Source: Desulfobacterales bacterium (lineage in GTDB: Bacteria > Desulfobacterota > Desulfobacteria > Desulfobacterales > UBA11574). From it: a DNA stretch of 32,686 bases. The notes under the pieces were generated by a model that saw only the letters and a list, made by a program, of their open reading frames with translations, ran no database searches and was not told where the DNA came from. Both the position numbers and the translations under genes were made by a program. The stretch is taken from positions 1 through 32,686 of the forward strand of contig JAJDND010000009.1 of NCBI GenBank assembly GCA_022340885.1. Reading direction: 5' to 3'. Shown here one piece after another: positions 13,390 to 20,259 of this stretch; position 1 is the first letter of the stretch; each line of letters opens with the position of its first letter.

Positions 13390-15120
13390 ATGGACTGCAA
13401 GATCATTTTAAAAGACGCGTTTAAGAAATTCACACTGGACCAGGATAAGATACTGCCGCCCCAGGAAACGGTCAGGCGTTTCAAGGAAAAATTAAGAACA
13501 ATAGATCTGGATATCCTTGAATATACGGTGCGAATCGATAAAGGGAGATTGAACATTCCGGTCTATTTCAGCACCTGTGGAAAAGATGCCGAAGCCATCA
13601 TCGGAACGAAAAAACAGATGGGAAAAGGCGCCACCCCTGAGCAGGCTGAGGCTTCCGCCGTAATGGAGCTCGCGGAGCGGTTCAGTTTTTTTAGCTACTT
13701 AAAAAATTCTGAAAATTTCTTTGTGGAAAAATACCGCAACCTTAATAAAAACGCCATCCCCTTTGAAATGATCGCTCAATCTGTCCATGATGATTCCAAT
13801 GATCTGGATAACGCGAGAAAAGTATTCGAAAACCTCCCGCTGAAATGGACTAAAGCATTTAATTTAACCCGAAACCAGGAAATGATCATCCCATTCAACT
13901 GGTTCTACATGATCAACGAATTTAACGGCCCGTCTGCAGGAAACTGTACAGAAGAAGCTTTAAGCCAAGGCATCTGCGAAATTGTGGAACGGCACGTTTC
14001 TTCTCTGATCAGCCGGAGTCGACTGAATGTGCCTGCAATTCAAGCAAGTTCCCCAACGGATCCCATGGTGAGCGAAATGCTGCAAAAGTACCATAAAGCC
14101 GGGGTTAAGGTTTATATTTCGGATTTCTCATTGGACATGGGGATACCGAGTGTCGGCGTGTTGGCGTATGATCCCTCAACTTTTCCGAAAAGAAGTGAAA
14201 TCGTATGGACGGCCGGAACAACGCCTGATCCGGAAAAATCATTGAGCCGGGCCCTTACGGAAGTCGCCCAGCTTGCGGGTGATTTTGACACCGGTTCCAA
14301 ATACGTGGCCAGCGGTCTTCCTAAATTCGCACAGATCGAAGATGCCGGTTTTATCATAAACCCCGATAAAAAAATTGATATTAAAGCGCTCCCTGATCTT
14401 TCAAATGAAAATATAAAAGTTGAAGTCCAAAATTGCATTGCCGCTTTGGCGAAAAAAAATATGGAAGTTATTGTCGTAAATACCCGGCATCCATTACTCG
14501 GCATTCCCGCTTTTTATACCGTCATTCCGGGAGCCCATTTCAGAGAAAGATCTCTCGGAACCAGTGTGGGAATGTTTTCCGCCAAAATTATCACCGAAAA
14601 TGAACCGCCAGAAAAAGCCATTGAAGAACTTCAAAATATCGAAAACTTACTGGCGGATAAATATTACGTAAAATTTTATCTCGGGGCATGTCACCTTGCC
14701 CTCGATGATCCTGAAACAGCCCTTGGATATTTTAGCCGGTCTCTGGAGCTCGATCCCACGGAACAGGATATGTCCAGCATCTATTCTTACATGGGCATCT
14801 CTTTAAATAAAATGGGTGACTATCGAAAAGCACTGGAGGTATTAAAACAGGCCGAAACCCATGATAACGAACGGACAGACATCTACAATTCAATGGGGTT
14901 TACTTATTTCAAACTCAAGGAGCATCGCCAAGCCATCGCCTGCTTTAAAAGAGTGTTGCAGCTCGACCCGGGATCCGCCATCGATTATGCCAATATTGCC
15001 TCAAATTACAGGGAAATGGGGGAAAAGAAAAAAGCCGTTGAATATTACGAAACGGCATTGGCCATGGATCCCTCAATAGACTTTGCTAGAGAGAGCCTTG
15101 CGAAATTGAAGACTTCGTAA
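13390..15120 (+). CDS. YcaO-domain protein with C-terminal TPR repeats
   Basis: YcaO enzymes use ATP to activate peptide-backbone amides, forming azolines, thioamides or amidines. This 576-residue protein has a YcaO domain in residues 1-410 with ATP/Mg-binding segments GKGATPEQAEASAVMELAER (79-98), NCTEEALSQGICEIVERH (185-202) and SRALTEVAQLAGD (286-298). About four tetratricopeptide repeats follow (residues 420-575; for example ALGYFSRSLELDP and AIACFKRVLQLDP). It lacks the proline-rich C-terminus of azoline-forming YcaOs. No RiPP precursor, dehydrogenase or TfuA is adjacent, so natural-product synthesis is not indicated; modification of a cellular protein docked by the TPRs is more likely, as suggested for stand-alone E. 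coli YcaO. AAGGAG lies 5 bases before the ATG. It is a lone plus-strand gene. Confidence 0.85.
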   Translation: MDCKIILKDAFKKFTLDQDKILPPQETVRRFKEKLRTIDLDILEYTVRIDKGRLNIPVYFSTCGKDAEAIIGTKKQMGKGATPEQAEASAVMELAERFSFFSYLKNSENFFVEKYRNLNKNAIPFEMIAQSVHDDSNDLDNARKVFENLPLKWTKAFNLTRNQEMIIPFNWFYMINEFNGPSAGNCTEEALSQGICEIVERHVSSLISRSRLNVPAIQASSPTDPMVSEMLQKYHKAGVKVYISDFSLDMGIPSVGVLAYDPSTFPKRSEIVWTAGTTPDPEKSLSRALTEVAQLAGDFDTGSKYVASGLPKFAQIEDAGFIINPDKKIDIKALPDLSNENIKVEVQNCIAALAKKNMEVIVVNTRHPLLGIPAFYTVIPGAHFRERSLGTSVGMFSAKIITENEPPEKAIEELQNIENLLADKYYVKFYLGACHLALDDPETALGYFSRSLELDPTEQDMSSIYSYMGISLNKMGDYRKALEVLKQAETHDNERTDIYNSMGFTYFKLKEHRQAIACFKRVLQLDPGSAIDYANIASNYREMGEKKKAVEYYETALAMDPSIDFARESLAKLKTS

Positions 15121-15186
15121 ATCGTACAACTTAATGAAAAATATATAACATTTTTACCTCAACTGAACATTGCATTGTTCATAGAC

Positions 15187-15220
15187 CCATTCTTCCAGCG
15201 TTCCATTATTCCAACATTCC
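15187..15220. repeat. Single arm of TTCCA units
   Basis: Four TTCC units (CATTCTTCCAGCGTTCCATT, then ATTCCAACATTCC) are spaced about 8-11 bp apart. The unit matches the arms at 1444-1477 and 2954-2989, but no opposing arm is present. It adjoins the double-hairpin motif beyond parA. Confidence 0.5.
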
Positions 15221-15221
15221 C

Positions 15222-15266
15222 TGCTGAGCCGTAGAACTCAATGTCGGGGTGAAGCCCTGAGTTTCC
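15222..15266 (-). repeat. Double-hairpin 3'-end motif, copy C
   Basis: TGAG(CCGTAGAA)CTCA is followed by GGGG(TGAA)GCCC and GAGTTTCC. Compared with copies A and B, both sides of the first stem have changed together (CAGAG/CTCTG becomes TGAG/CTCA). It abuts the parA stop codon. Confidence 0.45.
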
Positions 15267-16060
15267 TATGCCGGCATGCCACGAGCCATCAATTCCCTTG
15301 CAAGACTGACATAATCTTCCGAACCATAGCTGCTTTGCCTGAAAAAAATCACAGGCTTTCCGACGCCTGCGCTTTCTGCAATGGTCGTGTTAGCCCTGAT
15401 TACCGTGTTAAAAATCATCCCGGCATATCTGTCATCACTTTTCAATTGATTCAAAATATTATGGCTGATGCGCGTCCGCGTATCGAATAATGTCGCCACG
15501 ATGCCGGTGACATTGAGGTCTGCATTAATATTTTCCTTGATGGCAAATATGGTGTCAAAAAGTCCGTCCAGAGCGGCATATGCATAGGGATGCGTCTGAC
15601 ATGGCACCACCACCTCTGTGGCATATGCCAACACATTCACTGTCAACAGCGAGAGGCTGGGCGGCGTATCAAGGAATATGAAATCATATGTTTCGGAAAC
15701 GCCGGCAAGGGCTTCTTTCAGCCGGTTTTCACGACCGATTTTATCGACGAGCTCCACCTCCGCACCGGCCAGATCTATGTGGGATGGTATAAGATCAAGC
15801 CCTTCCCATCGGGTATGCCGGATAACTTCGGCCGCTCCAATGGATTGGCTGTCCATGATGAGATCATATATCGTCGGTTCTCCTTCTCTCACATCCATGC
15901 CAAGCCCTTTTGTTGCATTAAACTGAGGATCCACATCCACAACAAGAACCCTTTTGCCTTCTTTGCATAATGCCGCTGCAAGATTTAATACCGTTACGGT
16001 TTTGCCGACCCCGCCCTTTTCATTGGCTACTGCGATGATCCTGTTTTGATGGTCCTTCAT
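15266..16060 (-). CDS. Orphan ParA/Soj-type ATPase
   Basis: ParA/MinD-type ATPases position cargo by ATP-dependent binding to nucleoid DNA or membrane. The 264-residue protein has the deviant Walker A KGGVGKT (residues 15-21, with the signature lysine), switch DVDPQFNATKG, Walker B YDFIFLDTPPS and the ParA-like VVVPCQTHPYAYAALDGL. No N-terminal DNA-binding domain and no parB follow, so it is unlikely to be the chromosomal segregation pair. The chosen ATG has a very strong GGGGAGGTG site; the frame is open 24 codons further upstream. The start lies 41 bp inside the end of the dynamin-like gene in another frame, so the two are probably translationally coupled and may work together. Confidence 0.88.
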   Translation of the reverse strand: MKDHQNRIIAVANEKGGVGKTVTVLNLAAALCKEGKRVLVVDVDPQFNATKGLGMDVREGEPTIYDLIMDSQSIGAAEVIRHTRWEGLDLIPSHIDLAGAEVELVDKIGRENRLKEALAGVSETYDFIFLDTPPSLSLLTVNVLAYATEVVVPCQTHPYAYAALDGLFDTIFAIKENINADLNVTGIVATLFDTRTRISHNILNQLKSDDRYAGMIFNTVIRANTTIAESAGVGKPVIFFRQSSYGSEDYVSLARELMARGMPA

Positions 16061-18377
16061 AATCACCACCTCCCCACTTATCTTGTTTGGTTCCGATCGG
16101 TCCCAGGGTTTCAATTTTTTCTCTAATGACATTTATTTTTTTATCCGTATCATTGCAAGAAAGCGCCATCAACCTCAATGATTCAGCCACCTGTTCTCTG
16201 TCGATCATCTTGTTGTCGATCTGTGACACAATATTTGAAAGATCTGTCGTATAAATCTCAAAACGATCCAGAAGCGATTCATACAGGCTGTTTGAAAGCG
16301 CGTCAACCAGCTTGTATGTATATTGAAATTTTATATTTTCCTGATAATCTTTAAAATGAGACTTTATCGATTTCTCCGTCTCACGTTTCATGCTTGAAAC
16401 ACCATCTTTCAATGCCGGTGCTATTCCATCGGTATTGCTTTGAATCGATTTCTTGAATATCCTTTTTAAGATGTTGACAACCTTATAGAGACCAAAACGC
16501 ATCGTCGCTTCTGTTTTCATCTTCGCCGTGTAACGCATATGCGCAACTGCCGGTGGCAGGCTTAATCCTGTAGCGGCTTTTATGGCGCCGATATCCGGGA
16601 GATCGACACGATTTAGTGTTTCAGAAACAGAATTTATCCCCAGATTGCCCATCATATCGTTATATTCAGCAACCGCATCTTGAACAATAACATCGAAAGG
16701 CTCCGCTATTGCCATGAGTCGTTCTCGAATGTGTATTTCTTTATTTCTGACAAAATGGATAATTTCAGGATTCACCGTTTCAGCCATGAATGTATCCAGC
16801 GCCAGTTTGAATTCTTGAAATATCAGATAAAGCGTGCTTGAAAAACCGGACGTTTTAATCCGTTCTTCATATTCCGGATAGGGTATGGTATAATTTTTTA
16901 TAAATTCCAAAATATTGCGGATGATACTACCGGACCGGACATCAAAATAGCGATCAATATCTGTTCTCAACTCTCGATTAATCTGTTGCATCGAGCCGTC
17001 AAGCGTGCTTTTAATCATTGATTTTATTTGATTCATCCTCCCCCGATGCTTTTCTATATGCGCCACAACGTCATTGGCGCTGTCTGTATCTTTCGCTAAA
17101 ATATTTTGATTGACTAAAATCCAGTGCCCGATGCCGGACGAAATGACTTGAAGGCGTTCAAGATGATTTTTTAACAAGAGCGCATAACTTCCCCGTCTCA
17201 ATTTATCATAAAAAGAAGTCTCGAACCTTTCTGTTTCGGCATTTGAAAGTGAAACCAGTTCTGTTTCTTTCTCCCATTGTGCGAGTCTCATACGGTCTTT
17301 TTGCGAAAGGTGTAATGACTGTGATTCGAACAGATTGTACAGGGCGGATATACAATATATGTCGGGAGAAGGCCTGTACATCAAAATATCTTCTTTAACG
17401 CTTTCAATCAATTCCATGAGATCTTCTATGGAATCATGTTCGCTGACATCACAATTCACGACAAAAAGGATGTTATCCATGATTCCCATTTTTTTTATGA
17501 TGGATAAAAATTTTAAATCTGCTTCTCGAATCCCTGTTCTGCTGCTGATCACATAAATGATAAGATTCGTTAAAAGAAGATAATCCTGAATCATGGCCAA
17601 ATGCAGAGGGTTGGGAGAATCGCTTCCCTGACAATCAGCAATCTCGATGTTATTTTCGATATCGCCGGAATCGATTTGCAGTTGGATATCTTTAAGATAA
17701 ACCGACATAGAATCGTCACCGACAAAATTCCAATGCTCGGTAAATTCATCGTTTCCATATTCTTTTGAAGCACCTTCAGAGGAAATCACTCCTTTTACTT
17801 TCTCATACCCTTTAAGATATGAGGACAAAAGGATGCCGTTGGCATTGCGGGCGCCGTTGGCGATGAGATGATCCGAACTCAGGGAATCCAGGGCTATTTG
17901 AAGGTCCGTTCTTTCTTTTTGATGCCGTATGTCGAATGCATCATTTTCTGCCCGCCACTCTGTGGTTGGAAAAAGAATCAATGCTTGCGTCATATCGGCG
18001 TTAATCTCATCCCAGGATTTAAACGACAGCCTTGCTCTGAGTTTATCACCGCTCCGTACCCGGGTAACAATAGAGGTTATAACGCCGGCGCCTCTTTTTA
18101 GATATTCTCCTTTGAAAAGTGAATTGATAAAGGTGCTCTTTCCGGATTTTATGGGTCCTACAACCGCAACGCGAATCGTCTCTTCCGACAATTGTCGGGT
18201 AACGCGGGAATTTGTCTTCTCCCACGCATGAAAAGAGTGATTCGACATGCCGGGTATTGATTTGGCATTTGAAAACAGACCGGAAACATCCTTGCTGATC
18301 TTCAGCAGTTCTTCCTTGAGCGAGTTGTATGTGTTCATTTTAGGCATATTTGTTTTACCGGTTTCGCAGTGAGTCAT
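16020..18377 (-). CDS. Dynamin-like GTPase
   Basis: The 785-residue protein has an N-terminal GTPase of the dynamin superfamily: P-loop GPIKSGKST (residues 74-82), a switch-I threonine within GVITSIVTRV (98-107), DCQG (248-251) and an NCD variant of the NKxD motif (308-310). Some 450 mostly helical residues follow, as expected for the neck and stalk bundles. No clear transmembrane hairpin is visible; a basic stretch near KVVNILKRIFKKSI could contact membranes. Bacterial dynamin-like proteins remodel or protect membranes, often as pairs of genes, but here the partner is a ParA. The first ATG is used; it has no good ribosome site but lies about 17 nt after a predicted promoter start. ATGs at codons 11 and 14 are alternatives. 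Confidence 0.85.
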   Translation of the reverse strand: MTHCETGKTNMPKMNTYNSLKEELLKISKDVSGLFSNAKSIPGMSNHSFHAWEKTNSRVTRQLSEETIRVAVVGPIKSGKSTFINSLFKGEYLKRGAGVITSIVTRVRSGDKLRARLSFKSWDEINADMTQALILFPTTEWRAENDAFDIRHQKERTDLQIALDSLSSDHLIANGARNANGILLSSYLKGYEKVKGVISSEGASKEYGNDEFTEHWNFVGDDSMSVYLKDIQLQIDSGDIENNIEIADCQGSDSPNPLHLAMIQDYLLLTNLIIYVISSRTGIREADLKFLSIIKKMGIMDNILFVVNCDVSEHDSIEDLMELIESVKEDILMYRPSPDIYCISALYNLFESQSLHLSQKDRMRLAQWEKETELVSLSNAETERFETSFYDKLRRGSYALLLKNHLERLQVISSGIGHWILVNQNILAKDTDSANDVVAHIEKHRGRMNQIKSMIKSTLDGSMQQINRELRTDIDRYFDVRSGSIIRNILEFIKNYTIPYPEYEERIKTSGFSSTLYLIFQEFKLALDTFMAETVNPEIIHFVRNKEIHIRERLMAIAEPFDVIVQDAVAEYNDMMGNLGINSVSETLNRVDLPDIGAIKAATGLSLPPAVAHMRYTAKMKTEATMRFGLYKVVNILKRIFKKSIQSNTDGIAPALKDGVSSMKRETEKSIKSHFKDYQENIKFQYTYKLVDALSNSLYESLLDRFEIYTTDLSNIVSQIDNKMIDREQVAESLRLMALSCNDTDKKINVIREKIETLGPIGTKQDKWGGGDYEGPSKQDHRSSQ

Positions 18378-18400
18378 TTTGTAAATGTTTGTCGGCGTTT

Positions 18401-18429
18401 TTATTACACGGTATTCAATAAATTGTCAA
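18401..18429 (-). promoter_or_regulatory. Sigma-70 promoter of the dynamin-ParA operon
   Basis: The minus strand has a perfect -35 TTGACA (18424-18429), a 17-bp spacer and a weak -10 TAATAA (18401-18406). The 300-bp gap to the divergent small gene holds this promoter, the opposing one at 18603, and otherwise AT-rich DNA in which nothing else was recognised. Confidence 0.5.
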
Positions 18430-18602
18430 AGCGATTTCCCTTGAACTTGTTTTTTCAAACCACGATATCCGGCTGTTTTTATATTAATAATTATAAATAG
18501 ACATCCGTCTGTCGTCATTTATTTTCAAAGTGTGAAAATGCATTATGTTCAGGTTTTCACGATAATTAGAATGCCAACCTTGAGTTTTATATCCACAATG
18601 CC

Positions 18603-18631
18603 TTGTAACATATGAGATTTTATGCTATATA
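18603..18631 (+). promoter_or_regulatory. Sigma-70 promoter of the small cysteine protein
   Basis: The plus strand has -35 TTGTAA (18603-18608), a 17-bp spacer and -10 TATATA (18626-18631). The predicted leader is about 40 nt. Confidence 0.5.
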
Positions 18632-18678
18632 AAATTGGTTTATCGATGGATAACACACAATGAAGGAAAATTAAGTCT

Positions 18679-18828
18679 ATGTCGGAAAAACATCCTGAGT
18701 GCCCGCTTTATAATCCATTAAATTGTAAAGAATATTACAATCCCAAACTATGCGCATTTGTAAGGAAAGATAAAATTTGTCTTAAAAAAAAGAAACCGAG
18801 ATCGAAAAAGCACATCAGATCGAAATAG
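18679..18828 (+). CDS. Small four-cysteine basic protein (49 residues)
   Basis: The frame encodes 49 residues with four cysteines at positions 8, 16, 25 and 34, spaced C-x7-C-x8-C-x8-C, in the core CPLYNPLNCKEYYNPKLC and AFVRKDKIC. A very basic tail (KKKKPRSKKHIRSK) follows. The even spacing suggests a small metal-binding or nucleic-acid-associated protein, but no family function is known to me. A promoter with 17-bp spacing and a GAAGGA site about 12 bases before the ATG support expression. It is divergent from the dynamin-ParA operon and followed by two hairpin repeats. The compositional bias (Lys, Cys, Asn, Tyr) is that of a real small protein rather than a chance frame. Confidence 0.65.
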   Translation: MSEKHPECPLYNPLNCKEYYNPKLCAFVRKDKICLKKKKPRSKKHIRSK

Positions 18829-18842
18829 CATCATTTGCTTAG

Positions 18843-18984
18843 AAGTGGCTTCAAAACCTCCCCTCGGGCGCAACCTCTGTGTTGGACTGAGACGTCCAAT
18901 CCTCGAAATATTCCCGATATTCCTGCGGTTGACCGCCTCTGTCCGCCTTGACCTTAAACCCGATTGAAGGTTTTGAAACCACTT
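18843..18984. repeat. AAGTGG hairpin repeat, copy 1 (142 bp)
   Basis: The ends are AAGTGGCTTCAAAACC and GGTTTTGAAACCACTT. The centre contains the shared core CCTCGAAATATTCCCGATAT followed by TCCTGCGG. The outer stem of the core (ACTGAGACG against CGCCTCTGT) is the least perfect of the three copies. Confidence 0.8.
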
Positions 18985-19001
18985 ATAGTTGAAGCAGTAC
19001 G

Positions 19002-19032
19002 CTGCCCGCTTGAAACATAATCTGACGGGCAG
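19002..19032. other. GC hairpin between the two AAGTGG repeats
   Basis: CTGCCCG (19002-19008) and CGGGCAG (19026-19032) form a 7-bp stem with a 17-base loop. No T run follows. Together with the two hairpin repeats it fills the 466-bp gap between the small cysteine gene and yqgE; no gene is visible. Confidence 0.4.
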
Positions 19033-19098
19033 TTGAGCTCGTTTTGCCCTTCGTTTATTCATTTCCGGAATACTGTGTAAGGATTAGAAAATAATCAG

Positions 19099-19240
19099 AA
19101 GTGGTTGCAAAACCTCCCATCGGGCGCAATCTCTGTGTTGGACTGAGGCGGCCAATCCTCGAAATATTCCCGATATTCCTGCGGTTGGCCGCCTCGGTCC
19201 GTCTTGACCTTAAACCCGATTGAAGGTATTGAAACCACTT
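19099..19240. repeat. AAGTGG hairpin repeat, copy 2 (142 bp)
   Basis: It has the same organisation as copy 1. Its central stem is nearly perfect: ACTGAGGCGGCCAA against TTGGCCGCCTCGGT, with the hairpin core between. It lies 55 bp downstream of the yqgE stop. Confidence 0.8.
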
Positions 19241-19294
19241 CCGGGTCGAAAGAGGACCAAAAACAAAAAACGAGGTGTTTAAAGGGAAAGCGGT

Positions 19295-19864
19295 TTATGC
19301 GTGACCGGATGTATTCAAAATCAAAGCAGGATCGACCCCGATCTTTTTTAAAGATGCTTCCCATCGTTTTTCAACGGGCATCTCAAATATAACATCTTCA
19401 AAAACCGGAGATGTCAACCACGCGTTTTCCATGATCTCCGATTCCAATTGGCCGGGCCCCCAACCGGCACATCCGAGGGCAATGATATATGATTCCGGTC
19501 CCCTTCCCATCGCTACCGATTCCAAGATATCTCTGGTGTTGCTCAATGCGAGCGTCGGGGTAATCATCAGGCAGCCCTCCCATTCAAACGGCGGTCCATG
19601 GAGAATGAATATCTCTCCGATATGAACCGGCCCGCCGATATGAACGGGTATCGAGGTGACATTCTGAATAAATTTGATGTTCAATTCATCAAAAATGTCT
19701 TTCAGCAGAAGTGAAGGATGGACTCTATTCACAACAATCCCCACGCTTCCAGCCGGGGTATATTCGCAAATACACGTGACGGTTTGGTAAAAATTCTGAT
19801 CAAGCAATAGGGGCATGGCCAGCAAAAATTGGCCTTTAAAAGATTCCGAGGGAGTATTCCCCAT
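19295..19864 (-). CDS. YqgE/AlgH family protein (UPF0301)
   Basis: The 189-residue length is typical of the YqgE/AlgH family, a conserved cytoplasmic fold of unknown biochemical role (in Pseudomonas linked to alginate regulation). The family's features are present: GQFLLAMPLLLDQNFYQTVT at the N-terminus, SVGIVVNR, the glycine-rich VHIGGPV, and the ALGCAGWGPGQLESEI motif. GGAG lies about 9 bases before the ATG. In many genomes the gene neighbours ruvX (yqgF), but not here. It is a single minus-strand gene between two hairpin repeats downstream and MITE copy 4 upstream. Confidence 0.9.
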   Translation of the reverse strand: MGNTPSESFKGQFLLAMPLLLDQNFYQTVTCICEYTPAGSVGIVVNRVHPSLLLKDIFDELNIKFIQNVTSIPVHIGGPVHIGEIFILHGPPFEWEGCLMITPTLALSNTRDILESVAMGRGPESYIIALGCAGWGPGQLESEIMENAWLTSPVFEDVIFEMPVEKRWEASLKKIGVDPALILNTSGHA

Positions 19865-19948
19865 TTTATATGCTCCGAGTAATATTTTCAGGCCGGCGAA
19901 CAGGCAGGCACTTAGAAATTAAAGATTTTGAAACCACGTTTAATAAAA

Positions 19949-20156
19949 CCTAAGTTGAGCGATTTTCAAGTTTGCCGCAGATACAAGGAAGATGTTGTTT
20001 CGCTATAGTCGTCTATGCGGAACGACATCTGACACAGTAGATGTGGTGAAATTGAAAACCCCGTAGGGTTTCAAATTATTGAAATTCAAAATGATAGAAT
20101 ACCTTAAAAATATTGTTAAATTAACCATTTCAAAAATTTGAAACGCTCAGCTTAGG
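19949..20156 (-). mobile_element. MITE-like element, copy 4 (208 bp, reversed)
   Basis: Reading the plus strand it begins CCTAAGTTGAGCG and ends CGCTCAGCTTAGG, opposite to copies 1-3. The flanking duplication is TAAAA (19944-19948 and 20157-20161). It occupies most of the 395-bp divergent gap between yqgE and the glycerate kinase gene. Directly after it is a small dyad, AAGATACG/CGTATCTT (20160-20183). No other feature is seen in this gap. Confidence 0.9.
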
Positions 20157-20259
20157 TAAAAGATACGTTGATATTCGTATCTTGTCAAGGTTGCAGTTCA
20201 GACAACAGGAAGTTAAGATTGATTTTTAACATAAAATACAATAATCTTCCATTGGGTCT

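Noticed and set aside
13390-15120. RiPP biosynthetic cluster around the YcaO protein
   Set aside because: No precursor peptide, dehydrogenase, TfuA, leader-binding domain or exporter is adjacent, and the neighbours are a tRNA and a ParA gene on the other strand.
15266-18377. Dynamin-ParA pair as a known anti-phage system
   Set aside because: No defence genes or mobile context are nearby; the flanks are housekeeping genes, so a defence role has no positive support.
18748-19062. Minus-strand frame of 104 codons over the AAGTGG repeat
   Set aside because: It runs through a hairpin repeat and antisense to the small cysteine gene, with no ribosome site.
1163-20156. Reading the four 208-bp copies as a CRISPR or tandem repeat
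   Set aside because: The copies are dispersed, far apart, in both orientations, and each has its own target duplication; there are no spacers or cas genes.
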